DNA of 64,000 nucleotides from Ampelomyces quisqualis (GCA_018398575.1 JAGTXZ010000003.1:3389861-3453860); one strand, 5' to 3'. Positions 33,041-44,492 are shown, numbered from the stretch's first letter. Notes: generated from the letters alone by a model not told the origin. Program-made: numbers and translations.

Positions 33041-33112
33041 GACCCAAGCGGGGTTCGAACCCGCGCATTTAACAGTGAAAATGTTACGTCTTAACCACTT
33101 GACTATTGGGCC
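33041..33112 (-). tRNA. trnE: tRNA-Glu (UUC)
   Basis: Acceptor GGCCCAA/TTGGGTC, anticodon loop TTTTCAC on TAACA/TGTTA, T-arm GCGGG TTCGAAC CCCGC. Confidence 0.92.
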
Positions 33113-33677
33113 TTAAAACATGCATAGAAAGTTAAAACAGCTAAATATAAAGTTACAAAATTTAAATACTTTATAAAGGTCTCTGCAGTATTTATTAATG
33201 TTTAGTATCTAGGTCTTAAGGTTTTAAATTTCTTTAACGATCCTATAGCTAGGTCTTAAGTCTTTAAATTTCTCCCTAAATATCTTTAACGATCCTATGG
33301 CTAAAATATAAAACAACTACCTTTATGTATTTTATTCTGCTACAATAAGACCACATGGGAAACGAATGTAACTAATGCACATAAAATGCTTAGTTATCCT
33401 CATAGTATACACTCTGCTTTTGCAAGGACTTGTGACCTTTCCGTATAAATACGAACTAGCATTACATCCCCTGTCCTGAACTCTAGGCATATGGTTATAG
33501 TCCCTCCCTAGGGGTGGACCACATATCTCCCCTTCTAGTGTGCTCTCCCTAGTAGCTAATTAGGTTCAAATCCGATGCACGGACTAATGCTCTTCCTAGT
33601 GAGTCCGGGTATACGGAACCCGCAGTATACGCGGCCTGCGGCAACCGAGGCTAACTATTTAGCCTAAGTAAGTTCCT
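33113..33677. other. Unassigned GC-richer, structured region between trnE and trnM
   Basis: 33185-33300 contains an imperfect repeat of CTAGGTCTTAAG..TTTAACGATCCTAT. 33340-33660 is clearly GC-richer than its surroundings and full of short hairpin arms (33600-33640 GTATACGGAACCCGCAGTATACGC; 33495-33520 CCCTCCCTAGGGGTGG). A T-arm-like GGTTCAAATCC at 33564-33574 is on the plus strand. No tRNA, rRNA or RNase P signature could be fixed. Possibly a structured RNA or GC-cluster accretion. Confidence 0.4.
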
Positions 33678-33749
33678 AAGGCCAGAACGATTCGAACGCT
33701 CATCTGAGCTGTTATGAGCAGCTTGCTTTCCCTATTAAGCTATAGCCTT
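33678..33749 (-). tRNA. trnM: tRNA-Met (CAU)
   Basis: Acceptor AAGGCTA/TGGCCTT, anticodon loop CTCATAA on GCTG/CAGC, T-loop TTCGAAT. Loop type fits an initiator or elongator Met. Confidence 0.88.
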
Positions 33750-33752
33750 TAT

Positions 33753-33820
33753 GCGGACAGAGGATTTGCACCCCTATTTACTGGTCATGAGCCAGGTATG
33801 TTACTATTACATTAATCCGC
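33753..33820 (-). tRNA. trnM: tRNA-Met (CAU), third isoacceptor
   Basis: Acceptor GCGGATT/TGTCCGC, anticodon loop CTCATGA on CTGG/CCAG, T-loop TGCAAAT. Just 3 bp from the preceding Met tRNA; one of the two is probably the initiator. Confidence 0.85.
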
Positions 33821-33844
33821 GTTAATAACTATCTAAATCTAGAT

Positions 33845-33916
33845 AGCCCAGTACGAGACTTGCACTCATATCTTCCGATTACAAAACGGGTGCATTACTA
33901 TTATGCAAACCAGGCT
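33845..33916 (-). tRNA. trnT: tRNA-Thr (UGU)
   Basis: Acceptor AGCCTGG/CTGGGCT, D-loop AATAGTAA, anticodon loop TTTGTAA, T-loop TGCAAGT. The anticodon stem is weak (two mismatches). Confidence 0.75.
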
Positions 33917-34209
33917 AAAAAAGTATTTTTAATGATAAGTATGTTATTTAGTTTGGGACATTGTCCCACCGTAAATTACTGCGCTAGGTAATCTGTTTTA
34001 GTTTATTGCTAGCTCCTTTAGTTAGTACTTTATACCTCAGAACATCAAAGCCCTTACAGCCAAAGCCTATTTTCTAACACGGAGGATTCGCATCAAAAGA
34101 CCCTACCCCCATTAACGGATGGTAAGTGGCCGCCTTTTTTTGGTCTCTTTCATTCCGGTTCCCTATTAGAACTAGCTATATAGTTTTACTCATTCAATCC
34201 TGTTTTACT
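33917..34209. other. Spacer between trnT and the rnl 3' end
   Basis: Moderately GC-rich with repeats (TTTACTCATTCAATCCTG twice at 34184-34220). May hold rnl 3' processing signals; no gene recognised. Confidence 0.45.
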
Positions 34210-36859
34210 CATTCAATCCTGTTATCATATATATACTAGCACTAACACATGTTAGATCGTAATGTTATACTACGTTTTTAAGAGTATCCTAAGGTAAGCT
34301 TCGTGCCTAGATGCATTCAGCACTTATCTTAACTAACATAGCTTTCCTGCCATGCCTGTACTAACTATGAACTAGTTAAATCTGTTTTAGTTTATTCCCT
34401 AGTGTTAATAAATACTTGAGTATAAAAGTATTACCCTATGTAGTTCAAATAGGAAATTCATTTATCTAAATAAATCTCTTTTACTCTCTTTTTCAGTAGA
34501 TTCCCATCTATTCTTATAAAAGAGGACCTATTCTCACCTTAATTATAACCGGTTAATATTAAGCGTACAAACAACAGGTAAACCATAGGTTACCATACCC
34601 AACTCCTTTCGTACGAAGGGGCTATCCTTATTTTACTCCAATTTCCTCTAGAAGATAGAAACCATACTGTCTCACGACGTATTTAACCCAGCTCGTGTAG
34701 CTCTTTAATCGACGAACAGTCGTACCCTTCATGATTCCTGCATTCATGTGGATGAGCTAAGCCGACATCGAGGTGCCAAACTGCGCACTCAATTTGTACT
34801 CTCTGGCGCAATTAGCCTGTTATCCCCAGCGTAGCTTTTTCAATAATACAAGACCTTTCCTTACTGCGTCTTGCGGTCTTTATGCCCTGCTTACGCAACT
34901 GATAGACGTGTAAGTCAAACAGTAAAGCAAGATTAAGCCATTAAACTTTGGAAGTATATATCAATATCATTTTTCTAAAAAAAATAACTAATAGTGTTAT
35001 ACCTAACATCTCTCTGGACGCAGGTTATTCGTACTATATCTACACCTATTTCCCACATAGGTGAAATCTTACTTATTTTAAATTGTTTTAGTTCTAACTT
35101 AAATAGAAATATAACTGAATTAGTTATAGATACCATAAAAAAAGTATGGTAAATATAAAAAATAACAAACTAAATATAATAATTAAAAAATTAAAAATAC
35201 ATAAGGCAATTATTGTATAACCCTTATATAAATTGCGTATAGCATATTACAAAATTGAATTTGGATACTCCCAGGTACTCTTTATGGGATCTGTGCCCCG
35301 CATAAACCATCTGCTAGCCATTGTCTCCTGAGTTTGATCTATTATCTCCCTCTTTTTCTGGATTACATTCAGACATCAGTTACAAGTTAATGTAACCTAT
35401 TCTACTGATATAACAACCAGAGTAAAGGTGTTTCAATTATGCCGCTCAACAACTACCTTATTCTCTAAAACCTGTTAAATTATACCCTATAACTAGTTAC
35501 AGTAAAGCTGCATGGGGTCTTCTCGTCTATCTAGAGATAGGCAGTATCTTCACTGCCATTCCAGTTTCACTGAGCCAATCATTGAGACAGCTGTTGCATC
35601 GTGAGATCATTCATGCGCGACATCATTTAAATGCCAAGGTATTTCGCTACCTTAGGACCCTTATAGGTAAGGCCGCCATTAGATGGGGGTTCCTTCAAAA
35701 CCTAGCCTATGTTAGTCGCCTAAGTAAATCCGTTAACCATCCATCATTGGGCAGATAGCGCACTCTATACTTTGATTTACATCTTACGCAGAGTGCTGTG
35801 TTTTAATTAAACAGTCGTACAACACCATTTTATGTCTCCTCTTTTTAAACTGATATTAATCAGTAAGAATGGCACACCTTCTCCCTCAGTTACGGTGTCA
35901 ATTTGCCGAGTTCCTTAATGATTGTTAGCTCAAACGCCTTCGTATTCTCTACTAGCTTACTTGTGGTAGTTTTTAGGTACGGTGTTTTTGAATGAATAAA
36001 AAAAAAATTTTTTTTTTTTAATTTTTTAAGCAAAATTTCATCATTCCTATGCTTTTTTCCAGAACATTTTACTCTATTATGTTTTTACATAGTTTCCTCA
36101 TCATTCTATCCTTTAGGTTAAATTTAGAGACCGAATCACTTTTCCATAAGCTTAAGGCGAGAGTACAATTTAAGTTAAATTATTTTTAACCCTTGTTCTC
36201 TTTTTCGTTACTCGTGTCAGCATTCTCACTTGGGATAAATGTGCAGAAAATCGCAAATAAGCGCAATAATTACCTATGTAATTATGAAAATATGTTTATA
36301 CCTCTATCGTCGGGTTTTATTTTTCTAATACGGTTATTTTTCATCTTTTTTATAAAAAAAGACCCCATGGACAACATTTTATACCGAGGTCTTTTATTTT
36401 CAATCCTCTTTACCCAATGTTCCGCTACCCCATAAACAATACTTAAATAACCTTTAAGTATAAAAAAATAGTATTTAACCTATTATTATTATTATGGACA
36501 AGGTGTCGGTGTTTTGTTTTAGATCCGTTATATCTTCGGCGCTTTTAACTAATTAGGTTAATAGATTAACCGTTTGAACCAGTGCTCTGTTACGAGGTCT
36601 TTAAAAAATGGCCGCTTCTAAGCCTATTTCCTGGTTGTATAGTTTAAATACTTCCTTATTTTCACTTAACAAAAACTTTGGAACCTTAAACACTTGTTCT
36701 GGGCTGTTTCCCTTTTGACACCCACAGATCTACCTTATTTTATCCTTATCATCGGACAGAGTAAAGGTACTTCTCCCTAAACAGTTATTTTATAATAACT
36801 ATCCATTTAGACAACAGACTAAATCTGGTTTCAGTATTAACTGAAACTAAAGTAATTTT

Positions 36860-38100
36860 CATTTCTTTTTCTAGTTTAACTTTGTTTTAATATAACCTAT
36901 ACTTTTTTAATAATATACACACCATTAACAGTAGAACCTCTTTTAATAGCATTATACACAGCTTGTCTAGATATACCTAGAAATACACCAGCTTCCGTTT
37001 GATTTGTAAAAGATTTTATCTCATTTGTTTCAATATTTAAGACTGAAACAGCTACTCCCTCACGAAGGGTAGTTTTAACTCTTAAATTTGCTAAAGCTTG
37101 TTCAGATAAAGGATTTCTTTTTCTATAATCGGCCGTAGCAGCAGCTAATTTTTTTCTGGTATCTTCATGGACAATTTTTCCTGTGTGAATTGAAGATATA
37201 ATTTTCTTATGTTCAGGAGATACAATTTTCTCTTTTAGTTTTAAAATAGTTTCCTGACTGTGTCTATACCCTAATAAAGAGTAAGCATTTTTCAATATAT
37301 TATATTCAGGTATTAGTAAATCCATGTAGAATTGTTCCCGTTCTGTAAGGCTTATTATAGGACAATATTCTAATATTTCTAATGTAAAATTAGAGTGACC
37401 ATACTTTAGTAAAGCATCTTTTATAGGTCTAGAGTTTCTTGTTAACTCTTTAATATTATAATAGCTCCGTAATCTTATTTCTAAATTTACAGCACTTCCT
37501 ACATATGTGTTACCATTCAAATTATTTACTCAACGGTAAATACCTGACTTATTTTTATTATCTTTCAATACTTGTGATTTAAATTCCTCCGAATTTCTAT
37601 ATCTAATTACAGGAGATACCAATTCAATCTTTGTATTATTGTTATTATTGTTATTCATTTATGTTAAATTATTTACCTTTCTCATGACTACGCTACAATT
37701 TATTATCTGTCTCATTACAGTTAATTTTGTTTATAGTTTGAAATATATTTATTTGTTAAATCTGTTTGGCCCCTTTTAAAGAGCCTAAAAATTACTTTAT
37801 TGCCATTGCACCCTTTCAGGTGAGGCTTGACTATATCTTAAGCACTATTAAATAGCACCAATTCACATTTAGTCGATGAACTGCACACCATAATAATATA
37901 AAAATCATCATGGTGGTTGGCTGCGGATTACCCATTCACTTTCGATAATCTATTTCGATTTTACCTAATTTTTTTTAATTTATAAATAAAAAAAAAAAAT
38001 AACCACGAGTCATTACCTGTGCCACAAATTATGTTACCATACTTGCTTGGTTGAAATAGCTTTAGGGCTTTCCCGTCAATTTGAGGATTTATAGCAGGAG
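36860..38100 (-). other. rnl intron (group I)
   Basis: Approximate borders. The core at 37790-38100 is over 85 percent alike, by eye, to the nad1 intron core at 62860-63140, including the plus-strand strings GTCGATGAACTGCA and GGCTGCGGATTACCCATTC and the A/T spacer between them. Confidence 0.75.
36897..37658 (-). CDS. GIY-YIG homing endonuclease of the rnl intron
   Basis: ATG 37656-37658 followed by an Asn run, 253 codons to TAA 36897-36899. GIYRWVNNLNGNTYVGSA, LKYGHSNFTLEILEY, REQFYMDLLIPEYNIL, then NUMOD3-like LGYRHSQETILKLK and GKIVHEDTRKKL and a C-terminal NUMOD1 helix (TEAGVFLGISRQAVYNAIK). All parts of a complete enzyme are present with no lesion; it may be the active member behind the many decayed GIY-YIG copies of the window. 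Confidence 0.9.
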
Positions 38101-39020
38101 GTTCACTCCCACTTGTAGGCTGCTTATATAGATTACTCATGCCTATACAACCTTATCGTTAAATGTCTGATAGTTCAACATTCATCATTGCCCTTCCGAG
38201 AGCAAATACTCGCGAATAGAGTCTTCACGACCCCCCCATATGCACAAGGCATTAAAAACCCTTAAAGGTATAAATACCCCAAGAATATTCCTGCACAAGT
38301 TGTCCGAGATTACAGTTCTGTACCTGCTATGATGTGCTTTAAACTACATACTTACATATGTTTCGCGGAAAACCAGCTATAGTAGTCAGGATTGTCTTTC
38401 ACTAACTTACCACAGTTCTTTGGATATCTTTACAACGATAACCCATTCGGCCTTTTATAAGCCTGACCATGGTAAGATCACTACTCTTCGGGTCTCTAAT
38501 TAGATACTAATTCATTACTTAATAATTGGATTATCTAGGCAAATGTATTATGGCGTTCTATTGATATTATCTCATTTCCTTCACACCTGTGTTCTTTTAG
38601 TACTCTTACAATAATTATCCAATACCTTCTATAATATCTCCGTATTTGCTTGCATCTAACTAGAACTTGCTGACCCATTATACAAAAGGTACGCTCTCAT
38701 ATGTTTATTAAACTTACCTTGAGCTGCTTATAAGACTACTAATTTTCTTTTTCCTTCACAGTACTATACACTACTGCTTGTATATTATATTTAGGCTTAG
38801 AGGAAGGTTCCCCTATATTCAAACAGATGCCTCCATTTTACTTTAAGCCTATATCTATTTTCACTCACACTACTAATAGAATCTCGTTTGATTTCTTTTC
38901 CTGAAGCTAATAAGATACTTCAATTCACTTCGTTTTTATTTTTAGAAACTCTTCAACCTTTTTTTCCCTAATAACTAGAAATTACTCCCATAATTACGTT
39001 ACTAGAGGGTTAATATACAG

Positions 39021-39372
39021 CATACAATACTTTAATAGTCTCTTTATATACTTGCCATAAAATTAATCCTTAAACCATACCCGCCAAATTAAAGAACAGT
39101 ACCCTATTTTCGATACACGAGAGAAATCGATTCCTAATTTTTGATACATTTCTAAGATCGATTTCTTGCATACCATATTAAACCAGTAACAGATTTTCGA
39201 GACATCATAGAAAATGCTTTCTAAGTTTCGATACCTTTCTAAGATCGATTTCTTGCATACCCTCTTAAAAAGGCATAGTACTATACTTAAGGTAATAAAA
39301 TTATGAAATAATACATTACATATCAAATACATTACTAAAAATTTTTATATACAGTTATTTACAATCATGTTT
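39021..39372. other. Spacer between rnl and trnP with a 36-bp repeat
   Basis: Contains two copies of the plus-strand string TTTCTAAGATCGATTTCTTGCATACC (39150-39175, 39234-39261) with similar flanks. A short minus-strand frame here is only the translated repeat. Confidence 0.6.
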
Positions 39373-39444
39373 CGGGTTATTATGATTTGAACATAACTAC
39401 TCCTCAACCCAAATGAGGCGCCTAACCAACCTGGCTCTAACCCG
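39373..39444 (-). tRNA. trnP: tRNA-Pro (UGG)
   Basis: Acceptor CGGGTTA/TAACCCG, anticodon loop TTTGGGT on CCTCA/TGAGG, T-loop TTCAAAT. Confidence 0.92.
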
Positions 39445-39553
39445 TTTATTGTGTTCAATGTACAATTTAAAGTATAACCTATTTATAAACTTGTATAAAT
39501 ACGAGCTAATATCCTTATATTTTATAACAGATAGTCAATTTATATAATAGAAC

Positions 39554-39637
39554 AGAGAATATCCGATTCGAACGGATGTGATTTTTCAATCAAATAAGTT
39601 TCAAGCTTATCACTTTAAACCACTCAGTCAATTCTCT
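39554..39637 (-). tRNA. trnS: tRNA-Ser (UGA)
   Basis: Acceptor AGAGAAT/ATTCTCT, anticodon loop CTTGAAA on ATAAG/CTTAT, long variable arm, T-arm ATCCG TTCGAAT CGGAT. Confidence 0.93.
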
Positions 39638-39831
39638 TTTTTAATTTTTTATAAACAAATTTTATTAAAGTAATCTATTAAAAATAAAATTTATCACAAT
39701 AAAAACTTGTCCTTTAATTTTTAAAAGGTATTAAAATACCTAAGTAATTAAACTCATTATACTTTTTTAAAGGAAAACATTTGTTCCAAATGTATCCCTA
39801 TTAGACATTATACCTAATAATTTAGAGTACA

Positions 39832-39902
39832 GGTGCGTACAAGACTCGAACTTGTAAGAACATGTCCGTAGCATGTCATTATACCAATTTAACTAACGCA
39901 CC
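39832..39902 (-). tRNA. trnR: tRNA-Arg (ACG)
   Basis: Acceptor GGTGCGT/ACGCACC, anticodon loop CTACGGA on ACATG/CATGT, T-arm ACAAG TTCGAGT CTTGT. Confidence 0.93.
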
Positions 39903-39907
39903 TTATT

Positions 39908-39978
39908 GATTCCTCAACGAATTGAACGTCGATCACATCCTTATCAAAAATGCGCTTTACCAATTAAGCTAAGGAACC
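39908..39978 (-). tRNA. trnI: tRNA-Ile (GAU)
   Basis: Acceptor GGTTCCT/AGGAATC, anticodon loop TTGATAA on a CATTT/GGATG stem with two G-U pairs, T-loop TTCAATT. Confidence 0.87.
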
Positions 39979-40101
39979 TTTGTTACATATATAATATTTT
40001 GAAAGTTTAAAGCTATTAAAAGATTAAGTAAAAAAAAAATTAAGAATAAAAGATTAAAAGTATTAATAATTATGTATCTTTATGTAATATATATTGTAAC
40101 A

Positions 40102-40170
40102 AGAGCATCCAGACTTGAACTGGAAATTTGAAGTTTGAAGCTTCCTATTTTACCAATTAAACTATACTCT
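40102..40170 (-). tRNA. trnW: tRNA-Trp (UCA)
   Basis: Acceptor AGAGTAT/ATGCTCT, anticodon loop CTTCAAA on GAAG/CTTC. The UCA anticodon reads UGA and UGG, in line with TGA used as Trp in every gene here. Confidence 0.92.
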
Positions 40171-40194
40171 TTTTATAACACCTTATCTAAAACT

Positions 40195-40425
40195 TAACAA
40201 CAGTTTTTTTAATAACACCTTTTCTAAAATTAAACCTTACACTTTTTATAAAATCATGTTTAAAATTAAACCTTATAGTGTTAATAAAATTATGTTTAAA
40301 ATTAAACCTTACACTTTTTATAAAATCATGTTTAAAATTAAACCTTATAGTGTTAATAAAATTATGTTTAAAATTAAACCTTATAGTGTTAATAAAAGCA
40401 TGTTTACAATTAAACCCTAGTAAAT
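40195..40425. repeat. Tandem repeat, about 36 bp x 6
   Basis: Degenerate unit around ATGTTTAAAATTAAACCTTA with TAATAAAAT joints. Fills the spacer 40171-40662 together with AT-rich sequence; no gene. Confidence 0.85.
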
Positions 40426-40662
40426 ATAATAGCGTCCCCTTTTTCCCTAATTTTTTTTTTACTTATAGTTAATTATATAAAAAACATAGGAATATAAACT
40501 AGAGTCTTTATTAGTAGCTAATAAATAATTTTCATTTATTAAATATCTATATATAGATATACTAAGTTAATAATAAAGTTATTATGTATAATTTATAGTA
40601 TCCGTTTAAATTTGTAAAAAATACTATCTATTTAAAGATGTTAAACCATATTTTTTATATTC

Positions 40663-40741
40663 GGAAAAGAGTGGATTTGAACCACCAGGTGTTAAACACA
40701 ATATTTAGCAAATATCTCGCCTTACCTATAGCAACTTTTCC
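40663..40741 (-). tRNA. trnS: tRNA-Ser (GCU)
   Basis: Acceptor GGAAAAG/CTTTTCC, anticodon loop TTGCTAA on GATAT/ATATT, variable arm GTGTTTAACAC, T-loop TTCAAAT. Confidence 0.9.
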
Positions 40742-40769
40742 TTTTTACTTGCAAATAATATTAACTATA

Positions 40770-41145
40770 TAATTGAAGTTAACTATGGAATATAAGTTAA
40801 ATACATAAGGGATGCTAACTAAGGAATTAAAGTTGAATTTATAAGGGATGCTAACTATGGAATTAAAGTTGAATATCTAAGGGATGCTAACTATGGAATT
40901 AAAGTTGAATATCTAAGGGATGCTAACTATGGAATTAAAGTTAAATTTATAATGGATGTTAACTAATTAGTTCAAAAATTCATTACAAAATTTAAAAGTT
41001 GTACATAGAATAAAAAAAAAAAAATGAATTATAGAATAAAAAAAAAAAATGAATTATAAAATAAAAAAAAAAAATGAATTATAGAATACAAAAAAAATGA
41101 ATTATAGAATACAAAAAAAAATGAATTATAGAATAAAAAAAGGGA
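40770..41145. repeat. Two blocks of short tandem repeats
   Basis: 40770-40965: about five copies of a 36-bp unit GGGATGCTAACTATGGAATT plus AAAGTTGAAT. 41005-41145: about six copies of a 25-27-bp unit of AATGAATTATAGAATA plus an A-run. Spacer between trnS and trnD. Confidence 0.85.
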
Positions 41146-41162
41146 GTTAAATTAAAAAGTGC

Positions 41163-41233
41163 GAGTCAGACCGGGCTTGAACCGATATCTACTTTCGTGA
41201 CAAGAAAGTCCTCTACCATTAAGTTACTGACTC
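41163..41233 (-). tRNA. trnD: tRNA-Asp (GUC)
   Basis: Acceptor GAGTCAG/CTGACTC, anticodon loop TTGTCAC on CTTTC/GAAAG, T-arm TCGG TTCAAGC CCGG. Confidence 0.93.
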
Positions 41234-41236
41234 TAT

Positions 41237-41308
41237 ACGGCCAACCGAACTCGAATCGGTACAAATCGTTTGGAAGACGAGTGGACTCACCAATTATCCT
41301 ATGGCCGC
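41237..41308 (-). tRNA. trnG: tRNA-Gly (UCC)
   Basis: Acceptor GCGGCCA/TGGCCGT, anticodon loop CTTCCAA on CTCGT/ACGAT, T-loop TTCGAGT. Confidence 0.92.
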
Positions 41309-41449
41309 TTTTTTGTTTGTTAGATATAAATAGCATTTTCTATTCATCTCTTTCATTGCCTATTACTATCTTAAATTGCTGCTAGATTCCTTCCTATTAT
41401 TTCCGTGTCACATAATACCCTTGCAACTTTTACCTTATCTAACCCATCT

Positions 41450-42350
41450 GCTAAAAAAAAATAAACTGTAACATTAAAACTCTGCTGTTTTTGTAATAGA
41501 TGGAAACTCGTAAGATACACCAGTATATCTTTTTATAGCACAATTTGGAAGATACTTGGGATTAACAGATTTCTTGTTTATTGGATAACATCTAGTAATA
41601 TATATAAACACCAATATTTACTACGAGGTGTATCTCTTTAATTGGTTATCTAAGAAGATAGTAATTAAGTTATTTGGAAAAATACCCATATATTTTTAAG
41701 CTTTTACGATAGAAGAAAACTCGCCATTAGACCCATACTTTTTTTTAGTAACTACAACAGGTTTAGGTCTACTATAATTGTTAGATATCTTTACTATCAA
41801 GCTCATCTTATCCAATACGATTTAAACCCAAACGACTAAGTAACCTTTTAGTTTTTTGGCTGTGTTTAACCCCTTTAGAGGCTCTTGCATTAGTTATAAT
41901 AATAAACTATGGCTTTAAGTTATCCACAATAGTATTGTTTTCTTTAAATTAGATTTAGGCTCAATGCTCTAATATCACTAAACTAAATTCAGAATAATCA
42001 TACTTTAATGAACTACACGTTACACTATAACCGTTTGTTACTTTTTTTTCTAAAAAGGCTAAAGAAAAAGAACTTCTAAATCTACGTGTAAAATTTATAG
42101 GAGAACCTAGCTAATTCTTACCGTATAACTTACTATTTCATCTTTAAATTCCAGGGTTATTGTTATTCTTTTTAAAGATATCTCCCTTTAGTTTAAGAGT
42201 ATCCGTATATATAGCAACTGGAAAGGTAGACACAAAGTATAGGATGATATTATCCTCTATTGTAGAGGATAGCAAAAGCAAATCTAGCTATATATTTACA
42301 GCTAATGATGTAATACACCAACTATATCATTTTTGAGGAAGATTAAGGAA
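41450..42350 (-). pseudogene. Heavily decayed GIY-YIG endonuclease
   Basis: Scattered family blocks on the minus strand: KYDYSEFSLVILEH near 41965-42005, GVKHSQKTKRLLSRLGL-like near 41820-41870, DFFY/YRKS-type NUMOD leftovers near 41660-41700, separated by many stops. No host gene around it, so either a lost intron or a freestanding insertion. The rest of 42350-43020 is AT-rich with no recognisable gene. Confidence 0.55.
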
Positions 42351-43019
42351 ACTTATTTTTTTAATTTTCTAACATATTTAATTCCTTTTACCATCTGGTT
42401 CGTAAGAATTTGCACCCTACAAGCTAATTATTTACATTCTATTAGGCATTAAACCTAGATCTAGCTATTCGTTTTTAGGCTTTAATCTATTAACCTCAAC
42501 TACATGTAATAGTCTACCCTTAACCTATATCCGCATAAATTTTATAATATCTAAGGGACTTTAACCCTTATGGGAATCGTTTAAGACATATCAAATATAT
42601 TCCTATAAATTTATATAAAAAATATGTATCTAATAATAAAAACTATATTAGTTAAAAAGGGGGGGGGTGTGCTCATTCATTATAACTATGTTATATATGT
42701 ATTTTCCTTTGTATTGAATTAATCCCTTTTTGCCTTTAATTTGTAATTAGCAGACGGTAAAAACCAAAATATATATGTGTTTAAAGAGATGGATTATCTA
42801 AGACCCCTCTATTAGGATTAAAAAGGGCTATTATTTTGCAATTAAAAAAAAAAATAAACGTATTATATATACTTTTTAAGCACGTAACTATCCAATATTT
42901 GTTTTTATACTATAAGCAGATGGTACAATATATAATACATTACTGTTAAATTTTATTCATAAGTATTTTTTAGAAATTATTCATAAATTTTTTAATATAC
43001 AACATATTGTACACTTTAA

Positions 43020-43240
43020 ACCTTTATGAGTCTGTTTATGGATTCTAACTATATAAATAGCTAACCATTTATGCTCTTTGCACATACTTTTATTATTTTT
43101 ATTTGGGTGTATCGTTATTATTAGTCAATCCCAAGCTAGTTCCCCAACCCAAACCGTATATCTACTTAACACCAATTAGAGTCACGCATATAAATAACTT
43201 TCTGCCAAAATACCTAAACCTGTAAAAACAGCTAACATAT
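43020..43240 (-). pseudogene. Decayed copy of the rns 3' end and its downstream tRNA-like sequence
   Basis: About 75-80 percent alike to 52125-52310: it keeps the TTGGGGAACTAGC hairpin of the SSU 3' end, GATACACCCAAATAA and GAGCATAAATGGTTAGC, with base changes that break the pairing. Confidence 0.75.
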
Positions 43241-43248
43241 CACCGTTA

Positions 43249-43355
43249 TAATAAAATTCTTTGTTAGAATTTTAAATATAAATAATAAAATTCTTTGTTA
43301 GAATTTTAAATATAAATAATAAAATTCTTTGTTAGAATTTTAAATATAAATAATA
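43249..43355. repeat. 34-bp tandem repeat x 3
   Basis: Three identical copies of a unit containing AATAAAATTCTTTGTTAGAA. Confidence 0.95.
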
Positions 43356-43474
43356 AAGATATAATGGCCCCCTAGGGTTAGTAATATAAGTATACAAAAA
43401 TGAGCCCTAGTTCATTCCAATCATAAGGGTATAAAAACTGAAATAAGTAAAAGAGTCATTTGTTGCTCTTAAGT

Positions 43475-43625
43475 AAAAAATGGATTTGTCTCGTCTTTAT
43501 AATTGCATTAGATAAAAATAAAAAAATTGCTGGTGAATTAAATAACATATCAGAATAGAGAGATTCGAACTCCCACCTTTACAAGCTAAAGCCAGCAAAA
43601 ATTTCCCTTACATTATTCTGAGAAA
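43475..43625 (-). pseudogene. nad2 5'-end fragment with tRNA-like leader
   Basis: 43478-43548 resembles the first 25 codons of nad2 with small deletions (LSNAI...K..KSIL region recognisable), and 43553-43625 is a degenerate copy of the tRNA-like sequence at 20006-20076 with T-loop TTCGAAT. It shows that the pair moved together. Confidence 0.65.
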
Positions 43626-43714
43626 ATTTGTTTATAGTAAGTACAAACCTAACAAAAAAAATTTTTTTTTTTATTTTATATATAACTATATTACTTTTCT
43701 TTTTTTTTTTTTAT

Positions 43715-43785
43715 GAGATCTAAGGGACTCGAACCCTTATGAGAGTGATTAAAAGTCACATGCTTTACCATTAAGCTAAGATCCC
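43715..43785 (-). tRNA. trnK: tRNA-Lys (UUU)
   Basis: Acceptor GGGATCT/AGATCTC, anticodon loop CTTTTAA on TGTGA/TCACT, T-arm AAGGG TTCGAGT CCCTT. Confidence 0.93.
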
Positions 43786-43818
43786 CATAAATATATTTAC
43801 TTATTATTCATAAGTAAT

Positions 43819-43890
43819 AAGAAATAAGTGATTCGAACACTTAACCTGCCGCGTGTAAAACGGATGCTCTACCAATTGAGCTAATTTCTT
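43819..43890 (-). tRNA. trnV: tRNA-Val (UAC)
   Basis: Acceptor AAGAAAT/ATTTCTT, anticodon loop TTTACAC, T-arm AAGTG TTCGAAT CACTT. Decayed relatives lie at 10920-10975 and 45978-46047. Confidence 0.88.
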
Positions 43891-44426
43891 TTTTTTTGTA
43901 GGGGGGGGGGGGGGCTTACCTAAACGAGAGTCCCGGTATAGTCTTCTCCCCGTCTCCGTCCTAAAGATCTATTACAAAGAGATTTGCCAATATGGAGGTA
44001 TTTACAAGTTGGCTAAAATCCTATTAATAACTTTTTTTTTATAAAAGAGATGGAAAGACGTCTAATCCAATATATACCCATTAAGATATAAAATCATACA
44101 TAACACGAGCAGTCTACGGAGCTATTAATGAATACACGTTAAAGCATTTTATTATTTCCATTTTAACCGATTACAAGAAGGGAATCCATAAGACTTAGTA
44201 AGTTATCTAGCTCACTCTAAAACCCGAACTAGCCAATAAAAGTACCTTGACCATTATTCACATTAATAGTATGGAGTGAGCCCAACTACATTCGATCCCC
44301 TTTCAAAAGGCAGTCGCTTGTCAGAATTAAGTCTTTTGCAAAAGCCGACTTAGATGATTCATTGGAAACCCGTTACTTTTTTTTCCATTATCTTTCTTAT
44401 TATATCTACTATTAGATAATGGTTTT
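43891..44426. other. Intergenic with a G-run and intron-like pieces
   Basis: A 13-base G run at 43902-43914, then a moderately GC-rich stretch (44160-44380) with repeated AAGCCGACTTA/AAGTCTTTTGCA arms that looks like decayed group I or tRNA-derived sequence. No gene. Confidence 0.4.
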
Positions 44427-44492
44427 TATCTAAGACTTGACCTTAGATTCAGATATTAGAAGTATCTTGTTCTACCATTAAACTAGCAATAA
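44427..44492 (-). pseudogene. trnR(UCU) remnant
   Basis: Near-identical to the intact trnR at 53962-54031 from D-arm to T-arm, but both acceptor strands are altered and no longer pair. Confidence 0.75.

Larger units (their letters stand above)
34210..39020 (-). rRNA. rnl: Large subunit ribosomal RNA
   Basis: Conserved blocks in order on the minus strand: GGTCCTAAGGTAGCGAAATAC near 35660, the CGTGAGACAGT region near 34670, the sarcin-ricin AGTACGAAAGGA-type stretch near 34605 and the CTGAATGCATCTAGGCACGAAGC block near 34300. The 5' end is placed loosely before the spacer to trnP, the 3' end just after the last block. A variable-domain insertion with A/T runs is at 35990-36440. Ends are good to about 100 nt. 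One intron carrying a GIY-YIG gene interrupts it. Confidence 0.93.
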
